Source: Mechercharimyces sp. CAU 1602
GTDB lineage: Bacteria; Bacillota; Bacilli; Thermoactinomycetales; JANTPT01
Assembly (NCBI RefSeq): GCF_024753565.1
Contig: NZ_JANTPT010000001.1
Coordinates: forward strand, 186,001-250,000
DNA: 64,000 nucleotides
Reading direction: 5' to 3'
A program made the translations under genes and the position numbers. Shown here one piece after another: positions 44,704 to 54,328 of the stretch; the stretch's first letter is position 1, and the number at the start of each line of letters is the position of its first letter. The notes under the pieces were generated by a model. The model made no database searches and was not told the origin of the DNA. It saw only the letters and a program-made list of their open reading frames with translations.

Positions 44704-45141
44704 ATGATGGAGCAATGGCCGTACATTCTTAATTTCTTAGCATATTTAGGGGTAACACTGCCAATATTAGCATTTGGTATCTTTCTTTTTATGATAACGA
44801 CGCCTTACAAAGAGCATCAACTGATTAAAGATGGGGCAGCAACGCAAGACATACAAAAGGTGCATGCCGCCAAAGCCGCTTCCTATGATTTAGGCGGAAA
44901 AATCCTTGGTCTGGGTCTTGTTCTCGCATCTGCTGCCATGCATGCGGTAAGCCTGCTTGATCTGGTGGTGTGGGGCGTATTGGGAGCAGTCTTTCAAGTA
45001 CTCGTATTTTATCTATTTGAACTGGTTACCCCTTTTCGCGTCGTGTCAGAGATCCCCAAAGGAAACATCTCTGTCGGGATCTTCACTTGCTTCCTCAGTG
45101 TGACGACTGGGTTGCTCATGGCAGCGTTAATCAGCTATTGA
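44704..45141 (+). CDS. DUF350 membrane protein (YjfL-like)
   Basis: Four hydrophobic helices in 145 residues with the DUF350 features LPILAFGIFLFMITTPYKEH, AASYDLGGKILGLGLVLASA and ITTGLLMAALISY-like end. YjfL-type proteins accompany YjfC-type ligases and YjfM-type lipoproteins in E. coli. The third member of the module is thus present here, 29 bases after the ligase gene, followed by a terminator. Function unknown; a membrane partner that presents or moves the substrate is plausible. Confidence 0.83.
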   Translation: MMEQWPYILNFLAYLGVTLPILAFGIFLFMITTPYKEHQLIKDGAATQDIQKVHAAKAASYDLGGKILGLGLVLASAAMHAVSLLDLVVWGVLGAVFQVLVFYLFELVTPFRVVSEIPKGNISVGIFTCFLSVTTGLLMAALISY

Positions 45142-45190
45142 TATATAGAAGGTAGAAACCGGACGATAGCTAATCGATAGTAAAAGGTAT

Positions 45191-45222
45191 AAAAGGACAA
45201 CTTGGATGAGAGTTGTCCTTTT
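45191..45222 (+). terminator. Terminator of the six-gene run
   Basis: AAAAGGACAACT and AGTTGTCCTTTT form a 12-bp perfect stem with an 8-base loop. Confidence 0.75.
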
Positions 45223-45251
45223 ATCATGTGAATATTGGAGGAGAATGAAGG

Positions 45252-45884
45252 ATGAATTTACGCACAGAACCTTATATAGAACAGATGGAGCGATGGCCAC
45301 GAGCGGGTAAACATATTATGGCTCAGCATGACAAGGATACGATCGTCGTATACCAAGCTTATACGCCTGCGATTGGCCTTTATGCGGCAGAGCATCAGCG
45401 CTTTGGTGACAGCTTTAAATTTACACGAATGAGTTGGATTAAACCCAACTTTCTCTGGATGATGTTTCGTTCGGGATGGGGAATGAAAGAGAATCAAGAA
45501 GTTACTTTGGCAATCACACTTAAAAAAGAAGGTTTCTTGGAGATATTGTGGAAATCAGTTGCCTCTACGTTTGATCCCACACAATATGAAACGTACGAAG
45601 AGTGGAAAACAGCAGGTGTAGAGTCAGATGTCCGTTTACAATGGGATCCTGACCACGATCCAACAGGAGCAAAGGTGGAACGACGTGCGCTGCAACTCGG
45701 ATTACGCGGAGATACGTTACGAAAGTATGCGCACGAGTGGATCGTCCAGATCGAAGATATTTCCCCCTTTGTACAGGCTCAGCGAGAGTATGCACTGCAG
45801 GGAGAGGTTGAAAAACTGTGGAGTCCAACTGAGACCCCATTATATATAGAAGAGAAGGACTTAAGAGCGAAGTTAGGAATGTAA
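45252..45884 (+). CDS. DUF4291 family protein
   Basis: The family pattern is strong: DTIVVYQAYTPAIGLYAAEH, FTRMSWIKPNFLWMMFRSGWG, VRLQWDPDHDP and ALQLGLRGDTLRKYAHEWIVQIEDISP. DUF4291 proteins are stand-alone soluble proteins of unknown role. RBS GGAGGAG nine bases before the ATG. A terminator separates it from the preceding run. Confidence 0.85.
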   Translation: MNLRTEPYIEQMERWPRAGKHIMAQHDKDTIVVYQAYTPAIGLYAAEHQRFGDSFKFTRMSWIKPNFLWMMFRSGWGMKENQEVTLAITLKKEGFLEILWKSVASTFDPTQYETYEEWKTAGVESDVRLQWDPDHDPTGAKVERRALQLGLRGDTLRKYAHEWIVQIEDISPFVQAQREYALQGEVEKLWSPTETPLYIEEKDLRAKLGM

Positions 45885-45977
45885 CGAGTAAGGAAAGTAG
45901 CCTCTTGTCTGCTCCACACCATCGTTAGGTGCTCCTCATATGATGAAATATCATACAGATGGGAAAGGGATGGGCTT

Positions 45978-48047
45978 GTGGGCACAAACGAAGCAAGGTG
46001 GTTGACGGAGGAAAGTGTAGGGACCTTGGACTGTAGGAGCAGTTTTGTCACAGGGGTGGATGGACAGAAGAAGATGAGTCTTCAGTGTTATCCCGAATAT
46101 GTGTGTTATTGGGTGAACAATCAAAGAGCGCTCACTCTTCATTTTTATGGGGCAAGTTTAGCGATGACACGTCAAGTTGATGGAGAGAGTGTGACGTACT
46201 GTGGTGTGTGGCCGGGGATCGACGTGGTGTTTCAGCGACAAGGAGCAGACATAAAGTATGATCTCCTTGTGCATCCAGGAGCGCAACTCAGTGATATTCG
46301 CCTTTATTTTGAAGGAAAACAAGGTATAGAGATTAATGAAGAGGGGGATCTCTTACTTTACACTCCATTGGGTCTGTTTCGCGAACAGAAGCCGATCAGC
46401 TTTCAATGGATAGCAGGAAAAAAGATGCAGCTGGCAACATCTTTTTGTTTAAATAAAGATGGTTGTGTTGGATTTGAGATTTCTGAAGAGTATGATCCCA
46501 CTCAGCTTTTGCTAATCGACCCGATTGTTTTTTACTCTACTTACTTGGGTGGGTCTAATGCCGACTTTGGGGAAGGAATCGCGGTCGATTCAACAAGAAA
46601 TGCTTATGTGACAGGAACAACCTCCTCATCCAACTTCCCCACCACATCGGGCGCATTTCAGACAACAATAGCAGGAGGTAGTGATATCTTTGTAACCAAG
46701 TTAAATGAAGCAGGAAGCTCACTCATCTATTCCACTTTTTTAGGTGGCAGTGGAGGGGATAGTGGTAGGGATATTGCGCTGGATGCTCTAAACAATGCAT
46801 ATGTAATTGGAACGACGGACTCAGCCGATTATCCCGTTTCTTCAGGGGCTTTTCAAACGATCCTTGCAGGTACGACCGATGTGTGCATCACAAAATTAAA
46901 TAGTGGAGGCACATCACTACTATATTCCACTTATTTAGGTGGAGCGAATGGAGTAAGTAGAGGCGGGGGCATTGCCGTCGATGGCAGTGGGAATGCATAC
47001 GGGACAGGAAATACAAATTCCTCTTCCTTTCCCACGACTACCGGGGCTATTCAAACGGTATTTTCTAATTTTTTGGATGGGTTTGCATCTAAGCTTAACG
47101 CATCGGGCTCGTCTCTTCTTTATTCCACTTATTTAGGGGGAGCTGGGAATGACCAAGGTTTTAGTATAAGTGTGAATAGCAGTGAACAAGCATTTATTGT
47201 CGGGTCAACTACTTCAACTAATTTCCCTGTAACCACAGGGGCATTCATGACCGTTTTATCAGGACCGAGGGATGCTTTTATCTCACGAATCAATGCAGCA
47301 GGCACATCTTTCGTCTACTCTACCCTGTTGGGGGGAAGTGGGGTAGATTCAGGGATGGGCATTGATATTAACAGTATCAATCAAGCATTTGTTACGGGAG
47401 TAACGACTTCGGATGACTTTCCCACCACCGCCAATGCGTTTCAAACGATTCGGAGAGGGGCAAATGAAGGCTTTGTTACGAAATTGAATTCGGTAGGGAG
47501 CGCCTTGGTCTATTCCACCTACTTAGGTGGGGCCGGCCCTGATCAAGGAAACAGTATTGCAGTGGACTCATTTGGTCAAGCGTGGGTGACAGGAATAACC
47601 CGCTCCACGAACTTTCCTATCACCTCAGATGCATTCCAAGACAGCTATGGGGGAGGGGGCTCTGACTTTGCTGCTTTTGTAACGCAAATCAGTTACTCAG
47701 GGCAGGGGCTTTCATTTTCTTCGTATCTAGCAGGAAGTGATAATAACTCTGGGAATAATATCACGGTGGATATGTTAGACAATGCATATGTTACAGGGGA
47801 AACCAATTCTGCTGATTTCCCTGTCACCTTCGATGCTTTCCAGCAGACATTTGGTGGTGGCAACTTTGATGCATTTGTGACCAAGGTAGGCACGCTTGCA
47901 GAAGGCGTGACCGGTCCCGCCGGTGCTACTGGACCGACCGGACCAATAGGTGCTACCGGCTCTCCAGGCCCCCGCGGTCCCAGAGGCCGAAGAGGACCAC
48001 GAGGGCCACGGGGACCGCGGGGAGCTGGTGGTGGCGAGGAAGCGTAG
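45978..48047 (+). CDS. SBBP beta-propeller-like repeat protein with collagen-like tail
   Basis: Residues 1-180 resemble the DUF7948-type domain that precedes SBBP repeats. Seven SBBP repeats follow (about 185-640), each beginning YSTYLGG or a variant and containing AVDSxxNAYVTGTTxSxxFP and FVTKLN. The last 45 residues are collagen-like GPxGxxGPTGP and GPRGPRGRRG triplets. No signal peptide is seen, so it must be exported otherwise or be placed on the spore surface from the mother cell, as happens with collagen-like exosporium proteins. GTG start. Strong terminator follows. Confidence 0.8.
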   Translation: MGTNEARWLTEESVGTLDCRSSFVTGVDGQKKMSLQCYPEYVCYWVNNQRALTLHFYGASLAMTRQVDGESVTYCGVWPGIDVVFQRQGADIKYDLLVHPGAQLSDIRLYFEGKQGIEINEEGDLLLYTPLGLFREQKPISFQWIAGKKMQLATSFCLNKDGCVGFEISEEYDPTQLLLIDPIVFYSTYLGGSNADFGEGIAVDSTRNAYVTGTTSSSNFPTTSGAFQTTIAGGSDIFVTKLNEAGSSLIYSTFLGGSGGDSGRDIALDALNNAYVIGTTDSADYPVSSGAFQTILAGTTDVCITKLNSGGTSLLYSTYLGGANGVSRGGGIAVDGSGNAYGTGNTNSSSFPTTTGAIQTVFSNFLDGFASKLNASGSSLLYSTYLGGAGNDQGFSISVNSSEQAFIVGSTTSTNFPVTTGAFMTVLSGPRDAFISRINAAGTSFVYSTLLGGSGVDSGMGIDINSINQAFVTGVTTSDDFPTTANAFQTIRRGANEGFVTKLNSVGSALVYSTYLGGAGPDQGNSIAVDSFGQAWVTGITRSTNFPITSDAFQDSYGGGGSDFAAFVTQISYSGQGLSFSSYLAGSDNNSGNNITVDMLDNAYVTGETNSADFPVTFDAFQQTFGGGNFDAFVTKVGTLAEGVTGPAGATGPTGPIGATGSPGPRGPRGRRGPRGPRGPRGAGGGEEA

Positions 48048-48050
48048 GGA

Positions 48051-48090
48051 GAAAAAACTCCTACTACGTTTTCGTAGTAGGAGTTTTTTC
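48051..48090. terminator. Bidirectional terminator, 18-bp perfect stem
   Basis: GAAAAAACTCCTACTACG and its exact complement flank TTTT between the SBBP gene and the convergent PGA-hydrolase gene. Confidence 0.9.
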
Positions 48091-48094
48091 TGAT

Positions 48095-50074
48095 CTATTG
48101 ACTGATGCGTTGGATCTGTAAGATATCGTCTTTGCGCTCATCGTCCAGTGATTGATATTGAACCCCAGATGATGAGTAGCTTAGGAGAATGGTATCGTTA
48201 TCAACATAAAATGCGACGTAGTCGGATTTCTGATCATCATCGAAATCAAAAAAGATGAGATCACCTGGCTGAGCTTGTTCTAGTGAAATGCTTTTACCCA
48301 ATTGTCTTTGATCATTGGTATAGCGGGGCACACCAGTACGGTGGTCGTGAAATACTTTTTGTACAAATTCAGCAGTATTAGGTGTAATGATGATTGGATT
48401 TCCCCCGTCATCATGGGGCATTACATCTTCTATCTGGTCTTCTCCTAAGTAGCTTAGAGCTGTTTGATATATTTCTTTGTTTAGTGGGATTGAGCCATTA
48501 ATATCTAAAATTCGTTTACTTTTAACCCATGCATCCTGCCAGTAGGAAGAAAATGATGTATAGGTTACACCGCGAGAGACAGTGGAGTGAAGTAGGGTAT
48601 CTTTGTCGATATACATTGCTACATGAGTAATAACGCCATCATGATCGCTGTCGAAATAGAGGAGATCTCCTTGCTGTAATTGATCTTTAGGAAGATCGAT
48701 ACCTACTTTAGACATATCGTGAGCGGTATTAGGAAGGGAGATATCCACTTCGGCGAAAACGTCTCGGATAAATTTAGAGGAATATGTTCCCTCTTCACCA
48801 TCTTTAGAATGAGGGGTTCCTAAATATTTCTCACCTATCTGAACGATCTCCGATTGTGAGGTTACAGGGAGGTGCTCATCAAAAATTCGTCTAACACTCA
48901 CAATGTTATTTTTACGTTCATCTTTGAAATAGGTATAATTCGCCCCATATTCTTCGGTAGCATGAAGAAGTGTATACTCATTAATATAGATTGCTACATG
49001 ATGTATTTTCTCTAAATTAGGAGATTCCTCGATATTATCAAAGAAAATCAAATCACCTTTCTTTAACTGCGCTTTAATATTATTGAACTTGAGGCGCTCA
49101 CCCTTTTCCTTAACTGTTCCGTCACCTACAAATTGATCTGGCTGAGGGACAGAAACGATAGTTTTTCCTTGTGTAGATTGTTCGCGTGAGTTTCTCAATA
49201 ATGTGACACCAACTTCTTTGTAAATTTGTTGTGTGAAAGAGGAGCAGTCAAAAAGAGGGTTTTCTCTGCTGTATGGACCTGTGCCCCATTTGTAGCGGGT
49301 GCCAATATACTTATCAGCTACATTGAGTAAATCAGTAACCTTTGATTGAGCGGGGTAAGTTGCTTCTGAAAAAATGGTTTCCTCAGACTCAAGGGCAGGA
49401 ACATCAGTACTCCCAGCAATAGATGAGCGAACTGCTTGAATGAATTGAACATAATGTTTGTTTTTCGTGCGGGAACGATCGTCTGAACCAGTATAATCAT
49501 CGAATAAGCTTTTACGTAATCCTTCTGTCAATTCGATCTGAACCCCAGCCCCTTTCACACCTTTGTTTACAATGTTATCCTCACTTGTATTAGCCATTGA
49601 GTTGGAAGCAATACGGGCATCAAAACCAGCTGAGGTAAGGTGTAAGATAATTAAATCCCGTAAATTAGTATCACGACCCCCGATATAGGCGATTTTCTCA
49701 TCCCCATTGGAGCCAAGAACGGAAATCACTTTCTGTGCGCTTGATACTAGACGAAGTGCATCCGGATCATTAAAGTGAGTAGTATCAATTTGCAGTTCAC
49801 TATTATTTGAGGATCGGATGCCTTCGAATTTGTATAAGGAATAGTTCTCACCGGCGATTCCTTCAGCAACTTCAGAAGTGCCTGGTTTAATACCCCCACC
49901 ATGAATTGCAAGCACTGCGACGTCTCGTTCCGTAATACTACGAGAATAATCAACACCTTCTTCCGTCTGAGAAGTAAGCTCTAGATAATCCTTATATGTA
50001 TTGGTGGCATAACTTATACCGGAGCCTAGTGCGAAAGTAAAGATAAACAAACTGAATAGAACAAATTTTTTCAT
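48095..50074 (-). CDS. Secreted PGA-hydrolase-like/NlpC-P60 protein with two degenerate NlpC domains
   Basis: Signal peptide at about 1-23. Residues about 42-218 match the zinc-dependent poly-gamma-glutamate hydrolase family PghP (AIHGGGIKPGTSEVAEGIAG with His58 and Glu68; His100). Three NlpC/P60 modules follow. The first (about 247-398) has Cys277 in DCSSF and His359 and His371, so should cleave D-gamma-glutamyl bonds. The second (about 408-523) has Tyr431 in place of Cys; the third (about 534-657) has lost Cys and His. Position beside the pgs operon points to polymer release or wall editing. Confidence 0.85.
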   Translation of the reverse strand: MKKFVLFSLFIFTFALGSGISYATNTYKDYLELTSQTEEGVDYSRSITERDVAVLAIHGGGIKPGTSEVAEGIAGENYSLYKFEGIRSSNNSELQIDTTHFNDPDALRLVSSAQKVISVLGSNGDEKIAYIGGRDTNLRDLIILHLTSAGFDARIASNSMANTSEDNIVNKGVKGAGVQIELTEGLRKSLFDDYTGSDDRSRTKNKHYVQFIQAVRSSIAGSTDVPALESEETIFSEATYPAQSKVTDLLNVADKYIGTRYKWGTGPYSRENPLFDCSSFTQQIYKEVGVTLLRNSREQSTQGKTIVSVPQPDQFVGDGTVKEKGERLKFNNIKAQLKKGDLIFFDNIEESPNLEKIHHVAIYINEYTLLHATEEYGANYTYFKDERKNNIVSVRRIFDEHLPVTSQSEIVQIGEKYLGTPHSKDGEEGTYSSKFIRDVFAEVDISLPNTAHDMSKVGIDLPKDQLQQGDLLYFDSDHDGVITHVAMYIDKDTLLHSTVSRGVTYTSFSSYWQDAWVKSKRILDINGSIPLNKEIYQTALSYLGEDQIEDVMPHDDGGNPIIITPNTAEFVQKVFHDHRTGVPRYTNDQRQLGKSISLEQAQPGDLIFFDFDDDQKSDYVAFYVDNDTILLSYSSSGVQYQSLDDERKDDILQIQRISQ

Positions 50075-50260
50075 GTTACTTCCTCCATCTATTAGAATTC
50101 ATAGATTTAAGCAAAGTCCACTTTATTATAGATAAACGCACACTAGCTAACATTGTATAGGTTGCTGTCTTGTATTTCAAGTGGGAAATAATGTTTTAAA
50201 TAAGAGGGTGATAGGGTGATAGGTGTATCTGGATTTTAGTATTTATTATGGGATATATAT

Positions 50261-50286
50261 CCCCCTCCGTTTTTAGCAGAGGGGGG
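50261..50286 (-). terminator. Possible terminator of the deacetylase gene
   Basis: CCCCCTC and GAGGGGG form a stem around TCTGCTAAAAACG on the minus strand; the following T run is poor (ATATATATCC). Confidence 0.4.
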
Positions 50287-50292
50287 AGTGGG

Positions 50293-52761
50293 TTAGTTGT
50301 TTACCTTTTCGATACGGATGCTATCAGCGATTACATATCCATTGGCATCGTCTGTTTGTATGATTTTATTTGCTCCATTGCTAAACTGGTATGTGCCGAT
50401 ATCTATCCATGTGGATCCATCTGTTTTTTGATTAACTAATTTTTTAATGGGTCCATCTGAGGTGTGTACAATGTAGGGTGCATTAGTAGCTCGATCACCT
50501 GCAGTCGTATAGTGTACGAATACACGATACTCCCCAGCATTAGTTAGATCAAAGTTCCATGTAAACTGATCTAATCCTGATCCTTTCTTGTTATATTGAT
50601 AGTTATCTTTATGATAGCCAGGGATGTTTGTGGATGAAACCCAGTTTCCTTTTTGTTGATGTGCAATGTCAGTGTTATCTAAAGTGATTTTGTTTGGGTC
50701 ATCCTCTGTTTTTTCGATGCGGATCGCATCGGCTATGACGTAACCGTCATTTGCTTTATCTGTTTGTATGATTTGGTTAATTCCGCCCTTAAAGGTGTAT
50801 GTTCCAATATCAACCCAGGTATTTCCGTTTACAGTTTGGTCAACGTATTTAGTAATTTCCCCGTCCTTAGTATGGATGGTGTAGGGGGCATTTGTTGTAC
50901 GGTCACTGCCTTGGGTGTATCGTACAGATACGCGGTAGGTTTCTTCTCTAGGCAGATTAAATTTCCATGTGAACGTGTGTGAACCAGAACCTGCTATATT
51001 CCATTGATAATTTTCGTTGTAATATCCAGATACATTGGTGGATTTTGTCCATTTCCCATTTTGATCATGAATTGAGTCTGAATTATCAAGGGTAATCACA
51101 TCTGGGGTCTTCTCTACTTTTTCTAGGCGGATGGCATCTGCAATAACATAGCCATCAGCCCTATCATTTTGGGTGATTTTATTTAAACCTTGCTTAAAAT
51201 CATAAGTACCAATATCGATCCATACACCACCATTTTGTTTCTGATTTACTTGTTTTGTAATTTCTCCGGAAGTCGTGTGGATGGTGTAAGGTGTATTACT
51301 AGCTCGGTCACTGGCAGATGTATAGCGAACAGATACTCGATATGAACCATCATCGGGTAGATTGAAATTCCAATTGAAGGTGTCTTCACCGGAACCAGCT
51401 CTATTTCCTTGGTAGTTGCTACTATAATAACCAGGTACATTTGTAGAGTTAAACCACGTTCCTTTAGTGGTGTTCGCAGGATCGGAGTTGTCTACAATAA
51501 TGGGGGCATCACCTTTGTTATCATAGGCAGGGATATTTAGTAATTCATCTATTGTAACTAGTTTATAGCCTTCTTTTTGTAAATAGGAGATGATAGCTGG
51601 TAAAGCCTGTACGGTTGCTTCTCGGTTCCCACCCCCATCATGTTGGAGTATGATGCTTCCGGATCGGGCTTGATTCTTTACAGTTTCCAGAATTTCTGCT
51701 GCTGTACGTCCTCTTTCCCAGTCTACGGTATCTACATCCCAGTTAATGATTTCATATCCTCTTTTTTCGATAGTATCTTCAATACCACGAGCAGCTCCGT
51801 AAGGTGGGCGCATCATCTTCATAGATTTCCCGATAATACCTTCTACTTCTAATCGGGTATTATCAAGCTGCTCTTCAATCTTCTCTTTGGGCAGAGTGGT
51901 AAGCTGTGGATGATTCCAGGTATGGCTGGCAATCTTGTGACCTTCATCATGTGCACGTTTGACTAAGTGAGGATACCTTTTTGCATTCTCCCCTAGTACA
52001 AAAAATGTAGCTGGTACATCTTCCTCTTTTAAAATGTCTAGTACTCGTGCAGTATATTCAGCATGTGGACCATCATCAAAGGTTAGTGCTACCTTTTTTT
52101 TGTTGCGCGGTCCATTGTAATAGATGGGTTCTTTCCCGTCATCGCTAGGTGCTCGTGAGGGAGTATCTTTATTTATCTTTTCTTTCTCTAGGTATGGACT
52201 GTAGTCAATATGGTTATGAGGGTCGTCTGAATCAGGCTTAGTTGTTGCTTCACCGTCAACTCTTTCGAGGCGAATAGCATCTACACTGACGCTACCTTTA
52301 TCTGCGGCAGTTTGAATAATTTTGTTAGCTCCATCATCAAAATGATAAACCCCGAGCTCAACCCAGGTAGAACCTTTTTCTTGTTGGTTAACCTCTTTCT
52401 CAATCATCCCATCGCTTGTATAAATTTGATAGGGAGCTTTTTGAGAGTGGTCAAATTTGGCTGGATAATAGGTGTAAACGCGATATTTACCAGAGGATGG
52501 CAAAGAAAAGTTCCAGATGAATAGATTAGGTTTTGTGGACAGGAGATCATCTGCTTGTTTTTCTGTAGACTCTAAGTAATTAAAGCGATAGTGGGATTGA
52601 TCTTGGCGAGTTTCCCACTCCCCGATAGACTGGTGCATAGGGTCCGAATTATCTAATGTGATAATTTCGGGAGGTAAAGAGGGTTCTGCATTTGCAGGAG
52701 TTGGAATGAAACATGTAAAAATTAAAGCTAAGATCATGATACAAATAGAAGCCTTTTTCAT
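50293..52761 (-). CDS. Secreted polysaccharide deacetylase with four golvesin-like domains
   Basis: A signal peptide (about 1-25) is followed by golvesin-like domain 1 (about 33-168), a NodB deacetylase domain (222-410) and domains 2-4 (about 421-548, 555-684, 690-820). Deacetylase motifs are complete: TFDDGPH (Asp229-230), SHTWNHP (His280, His284), RPPYGA, DVDTVDW and LQHDGGGNR. It should remove acetyl groups from peptidoglycan or another amino-sugar polymer outside the cell. The golvesin-like units share STNVPGYYxxNYQ, YRVxVRYT, DRAxNxPYTIHT and NGYVIADAIRLEK and likely bind polymer. The same domain ends the pgs operon. Confidence 0.85.
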   Translation of the reverse strand: MKKASICIMILALIFTCFIPTPANAEPSLPPEIITLDNSDPMHQSIGEWETRQDQSHYRFNYLESTEKQADDLLSTKPNLFIWNFSLPSSGKYRVYTYYPAKFDHSQKAPYQIYTSDGMIEKEVNQQEKGSTWVELGVYHFDDGANKIIQTAADKGSVSVDAIRLERVDGEATTKPDSDDPHNHIDYSPYLEKEKINKDTPSRAPSDDGKEPIYYNGPRNKKKVALTFDDGPHAEYTARVLDILKEEDVPATFFVLGENAKRYPHLVKRAHDEGHKIASHTWNHPQLTTLPKEKIEEQLDNTRLEVEGIIGKSMKMMRPPYGAARGIEDTIEKRGYEIINWDVDTVDWERGRTAAEILETVKNQARSGSIILQHDGGGNREATVQALPAIISYLQKEGYKLVTIDELLNIPAYDNKGDAPIIVDNSDPANTTKGTWFNSTNVPGYYSSNYQGNRAGSGEDTFNWNFNLPDDGSYRVSVRYTSASDRASNTPYTIHTTSGEITKQVNQKQNGGVWIDIGTYDFKQGLNKITQNDRADGYVIADAIRLEKVEKTPDVITLDNSDSIHDQNGKWTKSTNVSGYYNENYQWNIAGSGSHTFTWKFNLPREETYRVSVRYTQGSDRTTNAPYTIHTKDGEITKYVDQTVNGNTWVDIGTYTFKGGINQIIQTDKANDGYVIADAIRIEKTEDDPNKITLDNTDIAHQQKGNWVSSTNIPGYHKDNYQYNKKGSGLDQFTWNFDLTNAGEYRVFVHYTTAGDRATNAPYIVHTSDGPIKKLVNQKTDGSTWIDIGTYQFSNGANKIIQTDDANGYVIADSIRIEKVNN

Positions 52762-53097
52762 ATAATCTTTCCTTTCATTACTAGATTAGATCCTAGATTA
52801 AGAATATCAGGAATGTGATGAGAATAGAAACCCTTTTACAATAATCTATTATTATCTAGGGATTAAGTAGGGTTTCGCGAAATAAACGAATCCAACTCTT
52901 TTCATTCGCCATTTAATAGTCTAATCCTTTTTATTTAGTTAATTTTTAGGGGTGAGGTTACTAAATCCCATCCCGTCGTAAGTGTGAGAATCATCAATTA
53001 CCAATAGATAGTGATAGACATATGAACAATGATAGGATATATTTTACTTCGTATGTCCTTTTAGATAAAAAATAGCTAAACTACTTAGGAAAATAAT
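52762..53097. promoter_or_regulatory. Divergent intergenic region between deacetylase and pgsB
   Basis: 336 bases, A+T-rich. TAGACA at 53015-53020, 17 bases, TATATT at 53038-53043 is a promoter candidate for the pgs operon. AGGAAAATAAT precedes the pgsB ATG, a weak RBS. An imperfect direct repeat of the type CTAGATTAGATCCTAGATTA lies near the deacetylase start. No known operator was recognised. Confidence 0.45.
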
Positions 53098-54315
53098 ATG
53101 AATACTATATTTGAAAGGATGAATGGCGTGGGGTTGGTAGCAGGTGCTCTTTTATTATTGCTTGGCTTAGGGGCATGGGAACGAAGACGACATCAAAAAA
53201 ATATCGATTCTATCTCGCTACGAATTAATATTAATGGAATTCGTGGTAAGTCGACAGTAACCCGTTTGATCACAGGGATCATGATGGAAGCTGGATTGAA
53301 AACAATTGGAAAGACGACTGGAACACAAGCACGAATGATTTATTGGAATCGGGAGCAGGAGGAGCCGATCGTCCGTCGTCCGGAAGGGCCTAATATTCGT
53401 GAACAGAAAGTTGTAGTGGCGAAAGCAGCAAAAGAAAAAGCAGAGTGCTTAGTAAGTGAGTGTATGGCTGTAAACCCAGACTATCAGATCATCTTTCAGA
53501 ACGATATGTTGCAGGCGAATATCGGTGTGATTGTTAATGTATTAGAGGATCACATGGATGTAATGGGGCCGACGTTAAACGAAGTGGCAGAGGCATTTAC
53601 TGCTACGATTCCATATAGAGGATACGTTATCGTAAATGAAAGTCCATTTGTTCCGTACTATGAGGAAATCGCTCGTAAACGACGGACAAAACTGATTGTG
53701 TGCGATACTTCGAGGATTTCAGAGGAGTATTTACGGCGATTTGAGTATATGATCTTCCCGGAAAATGCTGCGTTAGCACTCGCCGTAGCAGAGGCGGCAG
53801 GGATTGATGAGGAGATCGCATTACGTGGTATGTTGAACGCACCTCCAGATCCAGGGGCTATGGTTGTGTTGCCGATGGGTGATCCAAGTGATCCTGCCTA
53901 TTTTGTTAATGGCTTTGCGGCAAATGACGCATCATCTACCTTGAATATCTGGAAGCGAGTGAAGGAGTTAGGTTATCCAACAGAGGATCCAATCATCATT
54001 ATGAACTGCCGTGAGGATCGAGTTGATCGTACGGAACAGTTTGCAAAAGACGTGCTTCCGTATATCCCTGCGGGCATTCTGGTATTGATTGGTGAAACTA
54101 CTGGACCGATAGCGGATGCTTATCATGCGGGGAACTTGCCAGCGACGGAACTTTATGATCTTGAGAAAGAATCTATATCCTCTATCTTACAATGCTTAGC
54201 ACCTGTAGTAGATGGTAGAGTGATTTACGGTGTAGGGAATATTCATGGTTCAGCAGAGCCTCTAATCGAGAGGTTTCAAAAATATAAAATTGAAAAAGAA
54301 CTATGGGTTAGTTGA
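53098..54315 (+). CDS. pgsB: Poly-gamma-glutamate synthase PgsB
   Basis: Mur-ligase-like, ATP-dependent amide ligase that polymerises glutamate. An N-terminal membrane helix (about 9-23) is followed by the P-loop NINGIRGKSTVTRLITGIM and ECMAVNPDYQIIFQN, VNVLEDHMDVMGPTL and GFAANDASSTLNIWK. It works with PgsC and PgsA at the membrane. Length (405) matches CapB/PgsB. The operon pgsBCA-ggt-golvesin starts here; the next genes follow with overlaps of a few bases. Confidence 0.95.
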   Translation: MNTIFERMNGVGLVAGALLLLLGLGAWERRRHQKNIDSISLRININGIRGKSTVTRLITGIMMEAGLKTIGKTTGTQARMIYWNREQEEPIVRRPEGPNIREQKVVVAKAAKEKAECLVSECMAVNPDYQIIFQNDMLQANIGVIVNVLEDHMDVMGPTLNEVAEAFTATIPYRGYVIVNESPFVPYYEEIARKRRTKLIVCDTSRISEEYLRRFEYMIFPENAALALAVAEAAGIDEEIALRGMLNAPPDPGAMVVLPMGDPSDPAYFVNGFAANDASSTLNIWKRVKELGYPTEDPIIIMNCREDRVDRTEQFAKDVLPYIPAGILVLIGETTGPIADAYHAGNLPATELYDLEKESISSILQCLAPVVDGRVIYGVGNIHGSAEPLIERFQKYKIEKELWVS

Positions 54316-54328
54316 GGGAGGCTTTATT

